NCBI GenBank assembly: GCA_036345935.2
Contig: JADWOT020000006.1
Coordinates: forward strand, 17,830,519-17,894,518
Reading direction: 5' to 3'
Origin: Taenia hydatigena
Lineage: Eukaryota; Platyhelminthes; Cestoda; Cyclophyllidea; Taeniidae
DNA: 64,000 bases
A program made the translations under genes and the position numbers. Of the stretch, positions 1-14,034 are shown in pieces. Position 1 is the stretch's first letter, and every line of letters starts with the position of its first letter. The notes beneath the pieces were generated by a model. The model made no database searches. It saw only the letters and a program-made list of their open reading frames with translations, and had not been told where the DNA came from.

Positions 1-2
1 CA

Positions 3-3000
3 TTAACGAATCAGCTGAAGGTCCTCCTCATAAGTGATTCGCAAACCGATAAGGCGGCGGCTTGTTTGGCTGTTGGAGTCGGTAGCTTCTATGATCCGGT
101 AGATGTGCCCGGTCTGGCACATTTTTGTGAACATATGATCCTTCTGGGAAGTGCGAAGTATCCCGGAGAAAATGAATACTCTAAATTCATAACATCGCAC
201 AATGGGTACTGCAATGCATTTACTTCTACGACAGAAACTTGTTATGTGTTTGACATTGCTCCCGAATATCTTTATGAAGCACTTGAAAGGTTCTCAGAGA
301 TATTTGTTGCACCCCTCTTTACGGAATCAGCCACTGAACGCGAGGTTCGTTTTGAACGCGTTTGCATGTTTTTTATGTATTTAATTTTGGATGTCAGTTG
401 TGCGGCTTTCCTTATTATGGGTTTCTTTTTAACCTACAATAATAGATATTAGAACACACTTTTATACTATATGGATTTGCTGCAACACCAATGCTTGACT
501 TTTATCGAATTTTAATAGTATTTTACCTCTCTATGACTAGGTTAATGCTGTTGACTCAGAGCATGAGAAAAACTCGGCGATCGACAATCGTCGTATCGTA
601 CGAATTGACAAAATTATGGCTGCGCCAGACCACGATTATGCAAAATTTACGACTGGCAACAAAAATACGCTCTTTAACAATCTCAAGACGAACTCTATGA
701 ATGTTCGTGATGAACTTGTAAAATTTTATGAACGATTCTACTCCTCAAATATCATGGCTGTGACGATTCTCGGAAAAGGTGAGATCTTTTATGTACTCTG
801 AAAACGTATTTAATACCATTCTTTTTTAGCGTAATTTGGAAAATGCCTAGTATTTTCTCCTTTCTCATTTGGAGTCAAGTGACGTGTTGATTAACTTCTT
901 TAGAATCCACATAAGAGTGTTGAACAATTGCCCCCATATTTCTTTGAATTGACCATATTAGCTTGATTTCATCTTTCTTCCTCATTAGTTATTGTGATTA
1001 GGTAATTAATGTTTTCCGACGCAAAGTGCTAAAATCCCTGGTGACTATCGGTTCATTGAAATGTACTTTAAATCTACACTTGTGAAATAATCCTTTGAAT
1101 GATTTGAATATCACAATAATCCCACTGCATAATCATCAGCCACTCAACGAAGGCATCTAATATTGCATCTTACCCCCAAGAATCACTGGATGAAATGGAG
1201 GACAAATATGTTTCCCTGTTTGAAAACATACCGAACCGAAACGTCGTGTCCAAGTCATGGTTAACGACCCCCTGGACAAAAGAATATTTGCAGGCAATTT
1301 GAAGTTTTCATTTTATTTATATGGTGTTCGTATCTTGCGGGTTTTACGAAGCTTGTACTTGTCTTTTTCAGCAAAAAATATACATAGTTCCTGTCCGAGA
1401 TTTTCATGAGCTCCGCATAATTTGGCCTATTAAGGATTATACAAAATTTTACAAGTCGGCGGCAAGTTCAGCTTATTTTATGTACATATTTTGACAATCC
1501 CCTCTTCATGCCTTCTCAAGGTCCCCTCAATAAAAATTTGGTCGATAAAAAGAGCTCGACTTTAATTACTAATAATTTAAAAAAAGGTATTTTAGTCCTT
1601 TGTTAGTGTAGATGTTATTGCAAGGCGAACAGCTGATGACAACAATAAATGGCTTTTTAAAGAGAGAAACTTAATCTCAGACAGTTGAGGATTTTTAGAA
1701 ACTAAATAGATGTACCCTGAGTGAATGTGTTCAAGCTATTCGTGCTGAGGCGGTACTGGTTAAGAACTGCCAATGCCACGTTTAAAATCGTCATTCCGGC
1801 TAAGCGTATCTTCAACTATTCCTTTCACTGTTGAATACATAGAGTTTGGTGTAAAATTAAAGCAGTAACGCCTCGAAAACTTAGGAAACAAAGGTTAAGA
1901 AGCGGTCGTGGTTCACCTGCAAATGTACGGCTCGTGTTAATAAACGTACTTGGCAATATTCATCTTAGCTTATATAAAATAGCACTTTCGCCGTATTTTA
2001 TCGCTAACTAGCAGACTTTTAGCTAATTTATTCCTTGTCGACTGATCGATCAGGCCCTTTTCAGCTATGCCTAAATATCATTTCAAATGGTTGGATTTTT
2101 ACGCTCTCTTTCTCTTAAAATGTGCAAGAACAATTTACATCCATGCCCTTCTCTCGTTTTTGAAAGCCTTATTCGTTCATTGCCGTGTTAACAATGGTAT
2201 TGCTCATTTATGCTTCTTTTAGAAGTTGAAGGGCCTTTGTGTGATTAAGCCTGCTATATTTTTATCCTCTACCTATTGCTGTCAAGTCGCACCTGGGAAC
2301 TTTGTTAGTGATAAAGGCCTAAAGGCAGTTTTATCATGGATGAAGAGGATGGTGGGTTCCATTGGTAAAATCGCTAGCAGCAAAAAATAGTAACAGTCGC
2401 AATGTCTTGACATTCTAGTCTTCGTCGGTTATTGATATTTTTGACTTCCTCATTCAGCCATGCAGATACCTGATGCATCTCCTTGGCCATGAATCAGCGG
2501 GCAGTCTGTTGAGCGCGTTGAAGCGGCGCAGTCTTGCGACCAATCTATTGACTGAGACTTACAGACCGGGTTCTGGCTTTGCCTGCGTCATCCTCTATGC
2601 CAGTCTCACTGAAAATGGCCTCGGTACGTGTCCAAATTTAGCCTTTGTTTATGTAACCCTATTTCGTGGGTGTTCAGGGCTCGTCACGTCCCTGTTTACT
2701 CAGATTACAGTGTGTTTATTTCAAAAATTAGGACGGTAAGTATGCTTGTTGTGTAGTTTTGCTGTCACGTTGACTATCAACGTAACGTATATGTAACCCA
2801 TCGAGCACATTTCATCGATGGTGACCAATATGCCCAAGAGGCAGATCCTCGTGGCGAACTCGTCACCCACGATGCAATCAATCAGAGGACGCGGTTCCGT
2901 ACCGTACTTTGTCACTTTATCCAACGTCGTTCAACTGCTCCAGGAACAACTTCTCTTCAGACAACCATGGAATTCCCCCTTGTTCCAGGCTGCACTCACT

Positions 3001-6000
3001 TTCCAAATTGAGATGTCAATCAGTGAACATTAGCAGCAACACTCTCGGCGCCTAGTAGTATTTGTTGATATGTCAAGATGTGAATTCTGGTGCGTCGGTT
3101 TCACAATTCCAGGACAGCATCAATTGTTGATGCCTCAATGGCTGACTTGATGCCAGAAAAGGCCTCACACCCTAACGACATGTGATAACGGTGGTGACAT
3201 TAATAGTAATAATAGCAAAAATAGTAATGAAATGTGGATGACGAAATTTAAGCCAATCCAAATAGACTAATTGGAGTTAGGCAGCAGACATTGACTTGCA
3301 ACCTTGGAAAGCTCCCAAATCACCCAATGGTTAGTACAGAGAGTCGGTGCTTCTGTGCGCCGTTCCACTTACTCATCAGTTATGCACGGTTTAAATCCAA
3401 GGTTTCCGTAGTGCAGTCAAGCAGTCAAAAGTGTGCCTTTTGGTTTATGCTCCACTTTTCCTGTTTGCATCGAAATCGACGCCCTATTCGCTACCACAGT
3501 CCCTTAGACAAATTGACCACCACAGATCAGGTGTCTTATCGGCCCTAAATGACACCGCTCATCAGTCATAAACCGACAATGCACATGTCACCCATTTGTG
3601 ACGTGATGGCAAGGAACTTCGTTTGCGGTATCTCTACTTGATAATGCTATGGCTCTGAAAAGCAAATAATGAATCGTTGCGCACGTGGGACAATTCGGTG
3701 TTCTTACCTCAGCCACCATGTCACACACATGTGACAATCGCGCTTGCGTGATGACAGCTTTATCTTATTTTGACAATTTTACTTGGCGTTAATGTTGCTT
3801 GTTGGGAAATTCTTTTGTTGTGGCTATTTTTTGCGTTGCACCTTTTATTATTTACCTATAAATTTGCGCGAACTTTATCTGGCTATGTTTTTTCGAACAT
3901 AGCTTGAATAAATCCTATTGCGTAGAGTTCACGTTTGTCCACTTAACATCCTTGTTAGTACTTTTGGGATTTTAAATGGTGATCATGGTAAACATCCATC
4001 TTTTCCAAGGTGCCACCTAATTCTTCGCAATAAAATATTATTGCTCTTGTGATGGTGCGAACTGTTACTATTATACATTCCATTGAAACTAGCTCATTTC
4101 TTGTTTTGATCAGTGAATTAATCAAGTTTTTTAAAACTTGGACTTTTATTAATGCAGTTTTTATTCCAAAATATTGCCAAGTTTATTATAATGGTAGGTT
4201 ATGCATACGAACTTATTTATGATGGCCATTTTCTGATCAATCAGGGACGGTTAAATGTAAATCGGCTTCATGACCGATGGTAAATTTCATACCTGGCTTA
4301 AAATTCCATTTTGTGATTGCATCCTTATCCCTTTCAGACAATGTTGATGAAGTCATTACCCTTGTCTTCCAATACCTGAACATGTTGAAGCACGAAGGTT
4401 TTCAGCAATGGATTTTTGAGGAGCAGCGGGTAAGTTTTCCCCGTGGTATAAAGGCGCTTGTGCTCTACTTTAGTACCAGTCATGTAATAGTATCTGACCG
4501 TAGGTACCCGTTAAAGTCGGCATTCTTTGATAACCATCAGCAATACTACACGTCACCTACATCGCGTTTACACTGGGCCAGTATCCGTAGGCCACAAATA
4601 TGCAAACATGTTTGCGCAACTGCTTGGCTTGGCGTTGTATTTGGGTAAATACTTTATTGCTGAATAACACGGTTCATTGCTGCGACCGAGACACAGCTTA
4701 TATAAACCCTCAACTACTGCCTATTTCATTGCTAGACACTTATCCATCTTGTGTGATAAACACTATCAAGGCAATGAAGCATAGCCTAACTTTCTTATCC
4801 GCGGTGCTCCTTTGAAGTGTGATTCACTTCTCTAACCAGGTTCAGTGTCAGGGATTGTTGTACAAGGCCTCCTAATTCATATCATAGTAATGGGTACGAT
4901 ACACAATAGGCACTGTAGGAGAGGTACGAAAAACGCGCTTTTGAACGTTTGACGTAATGCGCTGTAAAGTAAACAACGTGTGGGTGGTTGCGTCATTCTG
5001 ATGACCCTGGGCTTGCACAACTTGTTGGCATCAGTGTGAGTCAAGTTTATTTACTAAACACATTGTTGTTAGGATATACAGGCCCTGCGTTTTCGTTTCA
5101 AAGGCAAAGAAGATCCCTTTGAGTATGTTTATAGGCTATCGCCTCGAATGCTTGTAAGTTTGCTTGGTGTGCAGTTCTTTCCTCTTTGTGACGAATCTAA
5201 TCGCCTTGTGATATGGCTTTAGTTATATCCACCGGAAGATCTACTAACTGTACCTCACATACTTACGGAATCTCGGCCGGACCTGATTGAAGAAATCTTA
5301 TCCTCTCTTGCTCCAGACAATTTCAGGTAAATGTCTCTCCTTCAGGACGTTTCTCCTTCCTACTTAAGAAGTTGACACAGGTAGATTTCTTAATCAAATG
5401 CGCTATGTTAAGCAAGGTTGCTACTACTCTGGATTCCTTTCCAAAGAGAAATTGACCAGCACTGCTTGTAAAAAAGTTTTTCAAAAACCAAAAACCTCAA
5501 TTATCCTCGGACTTAGAGCACCCTACATCCACCCAACCGCCTTAAAGGTCAACTGTTCTCCTCAATCCAACTACTGATACATCATAACCTCACGTATATG
5601 CAGTGGTGGTCGCGAATGTGATGCGACTTCCAACTGGATTAGAAGCTTGTAGCACTGTATTGTTGCCTTATGCGTAAATGTTGCATTTCGCCAACAGATG
5701 CATAATCGTGAGCCAAAAAGTCGCAGATCGTTGCAATAAGACGGAAGAGTTTTACGGAGCTCGCTATGGTTGTGATCCAATACCATCGGAGAAGATTGAG
5801 GTATGACTTGCTTAGGTACTGATGCAAATCACTAACGTTTTATCTTAGCCTTTACCAGCTTTGATAATGTGTAGTAGAGCAAAAACTTAAACTGTTATAT
5901 TATTATTTGCATTGATCCATTTCGATATCTCCTTATTAAAACTAACTTATTCTTGTAAGTACTTATGCATTTCAAATGCCTTGAATGGCGATTCACCTTC

Positions 6001-9000
6001 TTAAGTGCATTACGCGTATCTTACACACGTCACTTTGGCTACCCAAGTCGGAAAAGAAAATTAGCCACCACGATTCATATGTCTTAGTGCTCTTAATAAT
6101 ACCCGTTAAATTAAATCTTTTTCTTGAAGCATGTCACATGTGGCTGAGGTAAGAACACCGAATTGTCCCACGTGCGCAACGATTCATTATTTGCTTTTCA
6201 GAGCCATAGCATTATCAAGTAGAGATACCGCAAACGAAGTTCCTTGCCATCACGTCACAAATGGGTGACATGTGCATTGTCGGTTTATGACTGATGAGCG
6301 GTGTCATTTAGGGCCGATAAGACACCTGATCTGTGGTGGTCAATTTGTCTAAGGGACTGTGGTAGCGAATAGGGCGTCGATTTCGATGCAAACAGGAAAA
6401 GTGGAGCATAAACCAAAAGGCACACTTTTGACTGCTTGACTGCACTACGGAAACCTTGGATTTAAACCGTGCATAACTGATGAGTAAGTGGAACGGCGCA
6501 CAGAAGCACCGACTCTCTGTACTAACCATTGGGTGATTTGGGAGCTTTCCAAGGTTGCAAGTCAATGTCTGCTGCCTAACTCCAATTAGTCTATTTGGAT
6601 TGGCTTAAATTTCGTCATCCACATTTCATTACTATTTTTGCTATTATTACTATTAATGTCACCACCGTTATCACATGTCGTTAGGGTGTGAGGCCTTTTC
6701 TGGCATCAAGTCAGCCATTGAGGCATCAACAATTGATGCTGTCCTGGAATTGTGAAACCGACGCACCAGAATTCACATCTTGACATATCAACAAATACTA
6801 CTAGGCGCCGAGAGTGTTGCTGCTAATGTTCACTGATTGACATCTCAATTTGGAAAGTGAGTGCAGCCTGGAACAAGGGGGAATTCCATGGTTGTCTGAA
6901 GAGAAGTTGTTCCTGGAGCAGTTGAACGACGTTGGATAAAGTGACAAAGTACGGTACGGAACCGCGTCCTCTGATTGATTGCATCGTGGGTGACGAGTTC
7001 GCCACGAGGATCTGCCTCTTGGGCATATTGGTCACCACAGATAAGACTGTTCGATCGGTCATGCATAACATAAATTCCTTCAATTTTTGTTTCATTTTTA
7101 ATATGGTGCAAATGCGTACTATCTTACTTTAGCGTACGACTTTGCTATTCAACGTGATGTGTGACTAACGTATACAAACGGAAGGAGTGACTGTAAATGC
7201 AATTTTCGCCTTGCTTTAAAGCAGAGTCACTCGGGCGCTAATTTCAAATTTTTTGATTTTATTAGACCTGGCGTAATTGTGGCCTTTGCCCAGAACTGCA
7301 TTTGCCATCACGCAATCCCTACATGCCGACTGAATTCGACCTAAGATGCGAATCCTCCCCTGATCTCGAGGACATGCCCTCAGGACCACGAATTCTCTTG
7401 GACAGTGCTGGCACGCGGCTGTGGTTTAAGCAGGACAAGAAGTTCAAACTACCCAAATGCCACATCAACTTCAATCTTATTAGGTGAATCCTCCGTCGGT
7501 CCCCTTCCCATGTTCATGGTGGCCAGCTTCATTTGATTTGGTGTTCTTTTTTTTCGAAAATTTTCTCTCCCGATTAAGTGTGTAGGGCAAGGCTTTCAGT
7601 TCTAGGTTAAATGTTGAATCAATGTGAAGCAGTTATGTATAATGTTCGAAATAAGAGGTTACTAGTGCTAGGCAGATAAATTCGTAAAGTCACAGTTATT
7701 TGGATGGCTAATGCCTAAATGAGCATTTCAATTTGAATCATTTACGATGAGCAACCTATTTTCCTTAGAGGACTTGAATTTCTCCCCTGCTACTGCGCAT
7801 GTGTCAGAACTTAGCATCGGAATTGTTGAAAAATGCTGTTTTTCTACAAATGATAAACGGGGAAGGTAGCCGAGATACCTGCTTTGCCACGGGATTTTCG
7901 ATGGAATAGAATCCGTTGTTCCACTTCATATTTTATTCCACCAGTGTTAACTGCTTAATTTAAGTTTCTTGATTTGTTACAATACCCATTTATTTTGATC
8001 GACCAGATTAAAATACTATTTAAGGAATAAACGGGACCTTGCTGTCTTTGATGAAATTTGACAGTTCGGCATACGCCGCGAAACCATTTATGCCTCAAAG
8101 GCTAATTAACCATGGGAACGGCTCCAAAAGTTTTGGTGACTGTTGCGCCGGTCATCTTTTGCATTAGTAGGACATGTGTACTGCTTTGAAAGGACCGTGA
8201 TGATTTTTGTTCAGTGATCCCGATCTCTGAGTATTTAATCTCGAGACTGTGGCTTTCGACGTCTGTCTGTTTCTGTCTTTCATCCCTGGAATTTTAAAGT
8301 CCGCTTTGGGCACAGGACCAAGTTCGTGACCTACTGCTGCAGTTGTTTGTAAACCTCTTCGACGACAGTGTAAACGAGGAGGCCTACCAATGCAGCCTCG
8401 CGGGCCTCTGCTTCAACATCACGGCTAGCGCACCCACGCTACGAGTGAGTCTTCTTACGAAGTTAGCAACAGAACTTGTAATCTGTCTCTCTTTTGAGGC
8501 ATCTGACATCATCACATCATGTCATATTCCCAAAAGATTTTTAAAATTTTGGAAGTGAGCGGTTCATCGAAATAGTTAACACTCCCCCTTTTATTACCAA
8601 TCTGGCGTTCTAGATTAATTCTTCTCTAATGGATACCACCCACTTGCTCTCTGCAATCTACTTACTACCATTCTTTATCGCATGCCAAGATCTTTGAATG
8701 GGATGTACCACCGAATAGAAACTTGTTTTTTATTTTTAATCTATGAAATTGAAAGGCTTAGTATGCTATTTTCATGTTTCTATACCACTAACTTTTGAAG
8801 CCTTATACATAATTGTCCTGATATTGTTCATAGCTTTAACTACCCCGCGCGAGTTTCGAAGATTTACGGAGTCATATTTCCCGTTGTTTTAAGATGGGCA
8901 GGTTATTCATATTAAGGATTTGAATGCCGCAGACAGTTTTGCCATATCTAAAAACAGCTTTGGGGATTGAAGTGCCCCATTCATAGCCTTTTCGATAGTA

Positions 9001-12000
9001 ACGATGTTGCTGTTTATATTTCTGTGGGATTCGAGATGTGCATAAGGGTTTTATTAATTCCCATGAGTTAATTTGCTGAAAGACTGAAGAAGAAGTAGCC
9101 TAGGGCAATCAGGACAGAGACCGTTTCAGAAGAAATTGAGAAGCCCCACATGACCCACACTCAACGCTATTTCTGTTACACTCCAATCTGGTTGGGATTT
9201 GGGTGCAGTTTACGCTCGAAAAGATAACCTTTCTATTAAATTAACACCTTCCTACTACCCGATCCAGTGCATCTTAGATTTCGTCCACCAAGTGTACTTT
9301 TAACCGAATTACCCATTATGCAGGCTAAGCTTTTATTCATTGTTACAGCTCAATTTCAGCGGCTACAACCATAAGATGCCGGTGTTGGTGGCGAACATTG
9401 CGAACCGCCTGGTGCAATTCACGAGGCCAGATGAGGAGCGCTATGCGGTTCTACTGAAGAAGATGGAATTGAAAGTGAAGAACTTTACCTCATTTTCGCC
9501 TCTTGATCAGGCCGATGGCTACTGCGCCTCGGTTCTATTCGATCGGACCTGTCTTCATGAGGAGAGGTGTGCAGCCCTCAATGGTACGTGGCGGCTTCCT
9601 TCGTAGCCGCCTAATATGGTAGTTCTTCATACGAAGCTGACATGTGGATTACTCATTAATCGCCCTAGTTAAGTTTCACATCATTTCTCCACCTTAAAAT
9701 GCACTTAGGTGGAATTCATACATTGAGGATGAAAGGAGGTTGTTTTGTTGCAGGTAAAATACCAACTTTCAAATACTACTGTAATTTTTTGGTGCAGAAA
9801 TCACGTACGAAGAACTGGTGGAGTTCATACCCTCATTCTTTCGTCGCGTCTTCGTCGAGACAATGGTGTACGGTAACGTGAATGTGGAGGTGAGTCGTTG
9901 AGTGTAAAGGTATTACTATCTTTTTTGCCAAATAGCAGGCTTTTAATCCTCCTCGGTCTCATTTCCTTTCAGGAGGCCTTGAAATTCAACGAAATCCTCA
10001 CTAACGCCCTCCATCAACACGCTCACTGGCGGTCACCCGTGGCTGTGATCTCACCGCAGATGCGAGAAGTTGAAATTCCAACGGGTTAGTCTTGAAACTG
10101 CTATTCAGTTTCATCATATCAGATTTGAGGTTTTACCACCCATGTCTCTATGAGGCATACGAGTCTGAAAGTAGCTTTATTAGTCTGGTAGACCGGGCAG
10201 TCAACCTCAAAATTCAAGCAGGAACAATTCTGCTATAACTTCCCCAGTTCGTCGATAAGCAGAAATTCCCTCAAGCTGAGAGTGTTTTGGAGTTAACGCA
10301 ACTCATTTCCTGCTTGCCTTCTACATAATGATAAACTTAAGTGAAGTAGTCTTCGGTTCTTTTTGGCTTGTTCTCACAATCCCTACCAGCACCACATATA
10401 TTGTACGCTACCATTCCCTTGTTTTGTTCGAACGTCACAAATAGACGGTTTAAATGAGTGGATTGTTACTAGTCTGAGGTTAATCAGATCGTTCTCAGTC
10501 CGATAGTGTAGGGATTCTATCATTCGATGTTATCCTTTGACATTAAGTGAAAACTTGTTAACTTGCACTTTTTCCTTGAAAAAAAAGAAATATGCCTTTT
10601 TAACTTCCGAAACCCCCCATCTTCACGCTGAAAGTACTCAGAAATAGAATCTATGTATGCATTGCTAAGTAGAGCTTTGGATTTTGGCAGAAGAGTGCTT
10701 TTTTTCGCGTTATGTTAACTTGAAAATTTTTTTTACCTGAAAAGGCCAAATGACCGTTTGAAATATTCGTCCTCCGTCCACCCGTCTGCCTAACTTGCCT
10801 TGGTGAAACCATTACAAAGTAGGCATGGGTGCGCTTAACATCAGCATTCAGCCCACGATGACCTCATGTGACGTGATGTTATCTTCTGAGGTCATTTAGT
10901 TTTGACTAATGCCTTTTTATCCCTCTCCCTCCGCTCGCCCCAATGCCTCAATGGTCTTAACCTTATGTGTCTGAAACGCATTTATCGCCGTAGACAAAAT
11001 CTCCCCAAGCACTTCTGCTGCTGACTTGATCTTGCCAAATTATACCGTTCTGGCCGGATAAGGAACTAAAAAGTAAAACGAGAGAATGTAGTTTGTTGCA
11101 AGTAAAGGTTTACTAGACCGCTGGATGTTTTCTCACTCTGCCAATTTGTCAGCAATCAAATTGGCGAGGGTGGGCTTGTGTTCTATTTGGCGCACTCATT
11201 TCTGCATTCGCTTGGGAACAGACACCTAGAGGTTTAATTTTGCTCTGTAATTACGCCTTTAAAGATGAGATTCAACAGACACGCTAGTTTTTGAGCAGGA
11301 AACTACGCTTAGGAGAGACAGCGATTTCTTATTTTCGTCAGACTTGCTTTCCTCGCTTGTTATCCTCGCAAGACTTATTTAAGCTTCCTTATTTGTTTGT
11401 TTTGAGCCCAAAAAAGATGTGGTGTATTTGTTTTACTGTTAATAAATTATCAAACCAATTATCCCGGCTCATTTTTTCCAGTTTTCGCATGAGGTGGTAT
11501 CACGTGGTTTCAACTTACTTTCCTTACTCAAATCACCGGTTTGTTGTCGCGCCTTTTTTGGGGCAAGTTAACCTCATTTCTTAAAGTTGTTCAAGAAAAC
11601 CAATTGGGTGCACACTTCACGAAAAAAAAAATCATGAAAAACCAATACGAGGGCAACGAATCTTGTTTAATTGACAGATTTGGTGCCACAGCCTCTCCCC
11701 AAGGTAATTCGACCACCAAATTCCGGACACCTGGGCTACCGATATGGTCAATTCAACCGTTGCCTAAAAAATGGAATCGTTTCCGAGCTGGGAGCATCAT
11801 TGTGCATCGTCTTTACAAGGCATTCTGTTTGCTTAAGAAAACCTGGGTGTCGCACATATGTGACGCCGGTGTGAAGTGTGTTAAAACGTCTATTGACTTT
11901 GTAAATGGTCATAGCATCAACATCGCAATTTTGATGGGGTATTTTTCACTCCTCCTCCCATCCCAAGGTCCCTCATATATATACAAGAGAATTAATCGGA

Positions 12001-13431
12001 GCAATGCAATTTCGGCTATTCTGGTTTACTATCAGAACCTTCCAATCACTTCGGAAAATTGCGCGATCCACCGCCTCTTCGATCAGCTTATTCGCGAACC
12101 CGCATTCAATACTCTTCGTACTGAGAGACAGCTGGGTAAGGCGACACTGAGGTATTTCTCCTTCAGCAGACTCATTGTTAATTGTGATATTTGCGTCTCT
12201 ATTTAGTATCCAAAATGCTTGAATCTATTGATGGTAATATTAAGAGAGTTCAAGATATCTTTAGCTACCGAGACTCCCACAGTTTGGTTTTACAGCACGA
12301 TGAAAACGGCTTGTTTGCTTTCACAGGTTACATCGTTCGAGCAGGCTGGCACATGTCTAACTCCTTTCAGGGCATCCATGTAGTCATTCAGTCGAAGCAT
12401 CATCCCAGAGAATTAGACGAATACATCGAAGAATTCGTTGCTAGTATGGAGGCAAGTTAACAAATTGTACTGTCTAAACCTTGGTTCATAGTCCAGTGTT
12501 ACCCTTTATTAGGAGAGATGAGATGACCCAATCAATGTTTGCTCTTTTTCCTATTTTAGACGATGCTGATCAACATGCCGGCGAGCGAGTTCAATGCACA
12601 CATCGAATCTGTGATTGCATTGTTGCTTGAAAAGCCCAAAAAAATGAGTCAGCAAGCAACGAGGTATTGGAGCCAGATCCTTAGACAGCGTTATGACTTT
12701 GATCGGTGTAAGTTTCCTCATCTCCCATTATTCTCATTGTTGGTAGCCACGGATACCAAAAAATGAGCAATCCCTTTTTTAGTTGAGCGAGAAGCGGAAA
12801 TTATCAGGAACACTAATAAGGATCATGTACTCGCCTTTTATAATGTAAGTTCAAAGTCAAAACTTCTGATGCAGGCAAGCACTTCGTAAAAAATTCGCAC
12901 CTCCGTCCTACTGCTTTCGTAGACCTACATCAAGGCAGCATCAGAGGCTCGAAGAAAATTGGCCATTTATGTTATTGCCGAAGACGCACCGCCGACAAAG
13001 AAAGAAGAAATGGTGAGACTCTATAGATTTCCTAATTTTCTCGCATGTAAATCTTCTCTAGAAACAAGTAGAATGCCACTTAGTGCAACCTTGTCGAAAA
13101 TTACTTGGACCTAACTGGGTATTCTAACTTTCGACTCGTTAACTTGTACATCACCCTTGAGCCCTAGATGGCCCTTTCGAATTTGTACACAACTCAGACA
13201 TTGGAGAACAATCGTTCCCTTTTTCTCCGGATACAAATATCAGAAAGCAAGATTATCCGCCGATGCGAGATTGTTTTCCGCTCTAATTTTGTTTTGTTTA
13301 AGGGTGTGGAAATTGCAAATCCGATAGACTTCAAGCGCACCCGACCTCTTCGTCCATTGACTGCGCCCTGCAATCTGATGGGTCGGAAGTCGCTAAAATC
13401 ACCCGCGTCGACGACAAACGGAACCTACTGA
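3..13431 (+). CDS. IDE: Insulin-degrading enzyme (insulysin, M16A zinc metallopeptidase), 5'-truncated by window edge
   Basis: This gene encodes the cytosolic clam-shell zinc protease that degrades insulin, amyloid and other short peptides. Exons: 3-344, 541-778, 1181-1293, 1372-1461, 2458-2623, 4338-4429, 5073-5153, 5223-5326, 5698-5800, 7266-7483, 8300-8444, 9349-9583, 9798-9889, 9973-10084, 11968-12135, 12327-12451, 12560-12707, 12783-12844, 12923-13012 and 13303-13431. All phases join and give 950 residues before TGA; roughly 70-80 N-terminal residues lie upstream of the window. The inverted zinc motif HFCEH is at residues 40-44 of the visible part. The third ligand Glu, in NAVDSEHEKN, is residue 121, exactly 81 residues after the first His as in human IDE. 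The C-terminal half keeps FNTLRTERQLGYIV, with the substrate-binding Arg and Tyr. The C-terminus ends NGTY, without the peroxisomal AKL of the human protein. Three introns appear to use GC donors (after 1293, 1461 and 12451). Confidence 0.96.
2819..3716 (+). repeat. Left arm of 898-bp inverted repeat, in an IDE intron
   Basis: The arm has the same length as 6140-7037 and reads as its reverse complement in every stretch I compared, with identical ORF translations (71 aa and 85 aa). It lies in the intron between IDE exons ending at 2623 and starting at 4338. Just beyond the inner edge both copies carry a CATGTGACA-type sequence, but the left copy has about 12 extra bases there (CATGTCACAC). No recognisable transposase or reverse transcriptase is encoded; the short ORFs match nothing I know. 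It may be a non-autonomous mobile element or a segmental inverted duplication. Confidence 0.9.
6140..7037 (-). repeat. Right arm of 898-bp inverted repeat, in an IDE intron
   Basis: This is the reverse-complement partner of 2819-3716, in the intron between IDE exons ending at 5800 and starting at 7266. The arms are separated by 2423 nt that hold four IDE exons (4338-4429, 5073-5153, 5223-5326, 5698-5800). Similarity stops sharply at GGTCACCA on the outer side. The near-perfect match implies a recent insertion or duplication, ongoing gene conversion, or an assembly artefact. Confidence 0.9.
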
Positions 13432-14034
13432 TTTCAAAATGCAATTACCAGTTATTGTGATTTATACCTCGGATTGGTCATTGTCCACTTGGATTGCTAT
13501 TTGAATTAGTCTTTATTTGAAGAAATTGTTGCATCGATTTGCCCGACCAAGTGCATGCGTTAAACTGTGCATGTGAAGAGGCCTGCTCCAGTCACATCTC
13601 ATAAATGAACCACAGTAGAGGCTATCTTCTTCTTCTTCGAGTCCCCTTCCCTATCACGCTCAGTGCTTCAATGGCGTATGGAGTGGTGGTACTGCCTAGT
13701 TGTAAAAAAGTGGTATTGGTAGAGTAGACTACTTAAACGGACGGGTGATTGTAAAGAAACAAATGACTAAGAGGTTTTTCAATGTGTTCTCAGACAGGCG
13801 AGAAAATCGTTTCGATGTGTTGCAGCATTCTGGGCACTTGGTGGCATTCTGATTAGCCACTTCAGGATGAAGGAAAACTGCTATAGGCGGATGAAAGAGT
13901 AAGGGGGTCATTGAGACGGGACTGGGAATTTGCCGGCAAGCGGGACAGTAGCATACGAGGAGTGAGTGGCTCGTGCAGTTAAACGAACCGCAAAGTCACT
14001 GTGCTAGCAGTTTTGTCTGTAATGCTTGAGTGCC

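Noticed and set aside
2819..3548. 71-aa and 85-aa ORFs inside the 898-bp repeat arms as genes
   Set aside because: They are conserved only because the arms are near-identical copies. They show no domain, and a second frame is equally open over the first ORF.
11541..12206. Long 221-aa plus-strand ORF
   Set aside because: Its 3' part is the real IDE exon 11968-12135. The upstream 427 nt are intron sequence that happens to stay open in frame; it lacks protein-like features and the acceptor at 11966-11967 restores the IDE alignment.
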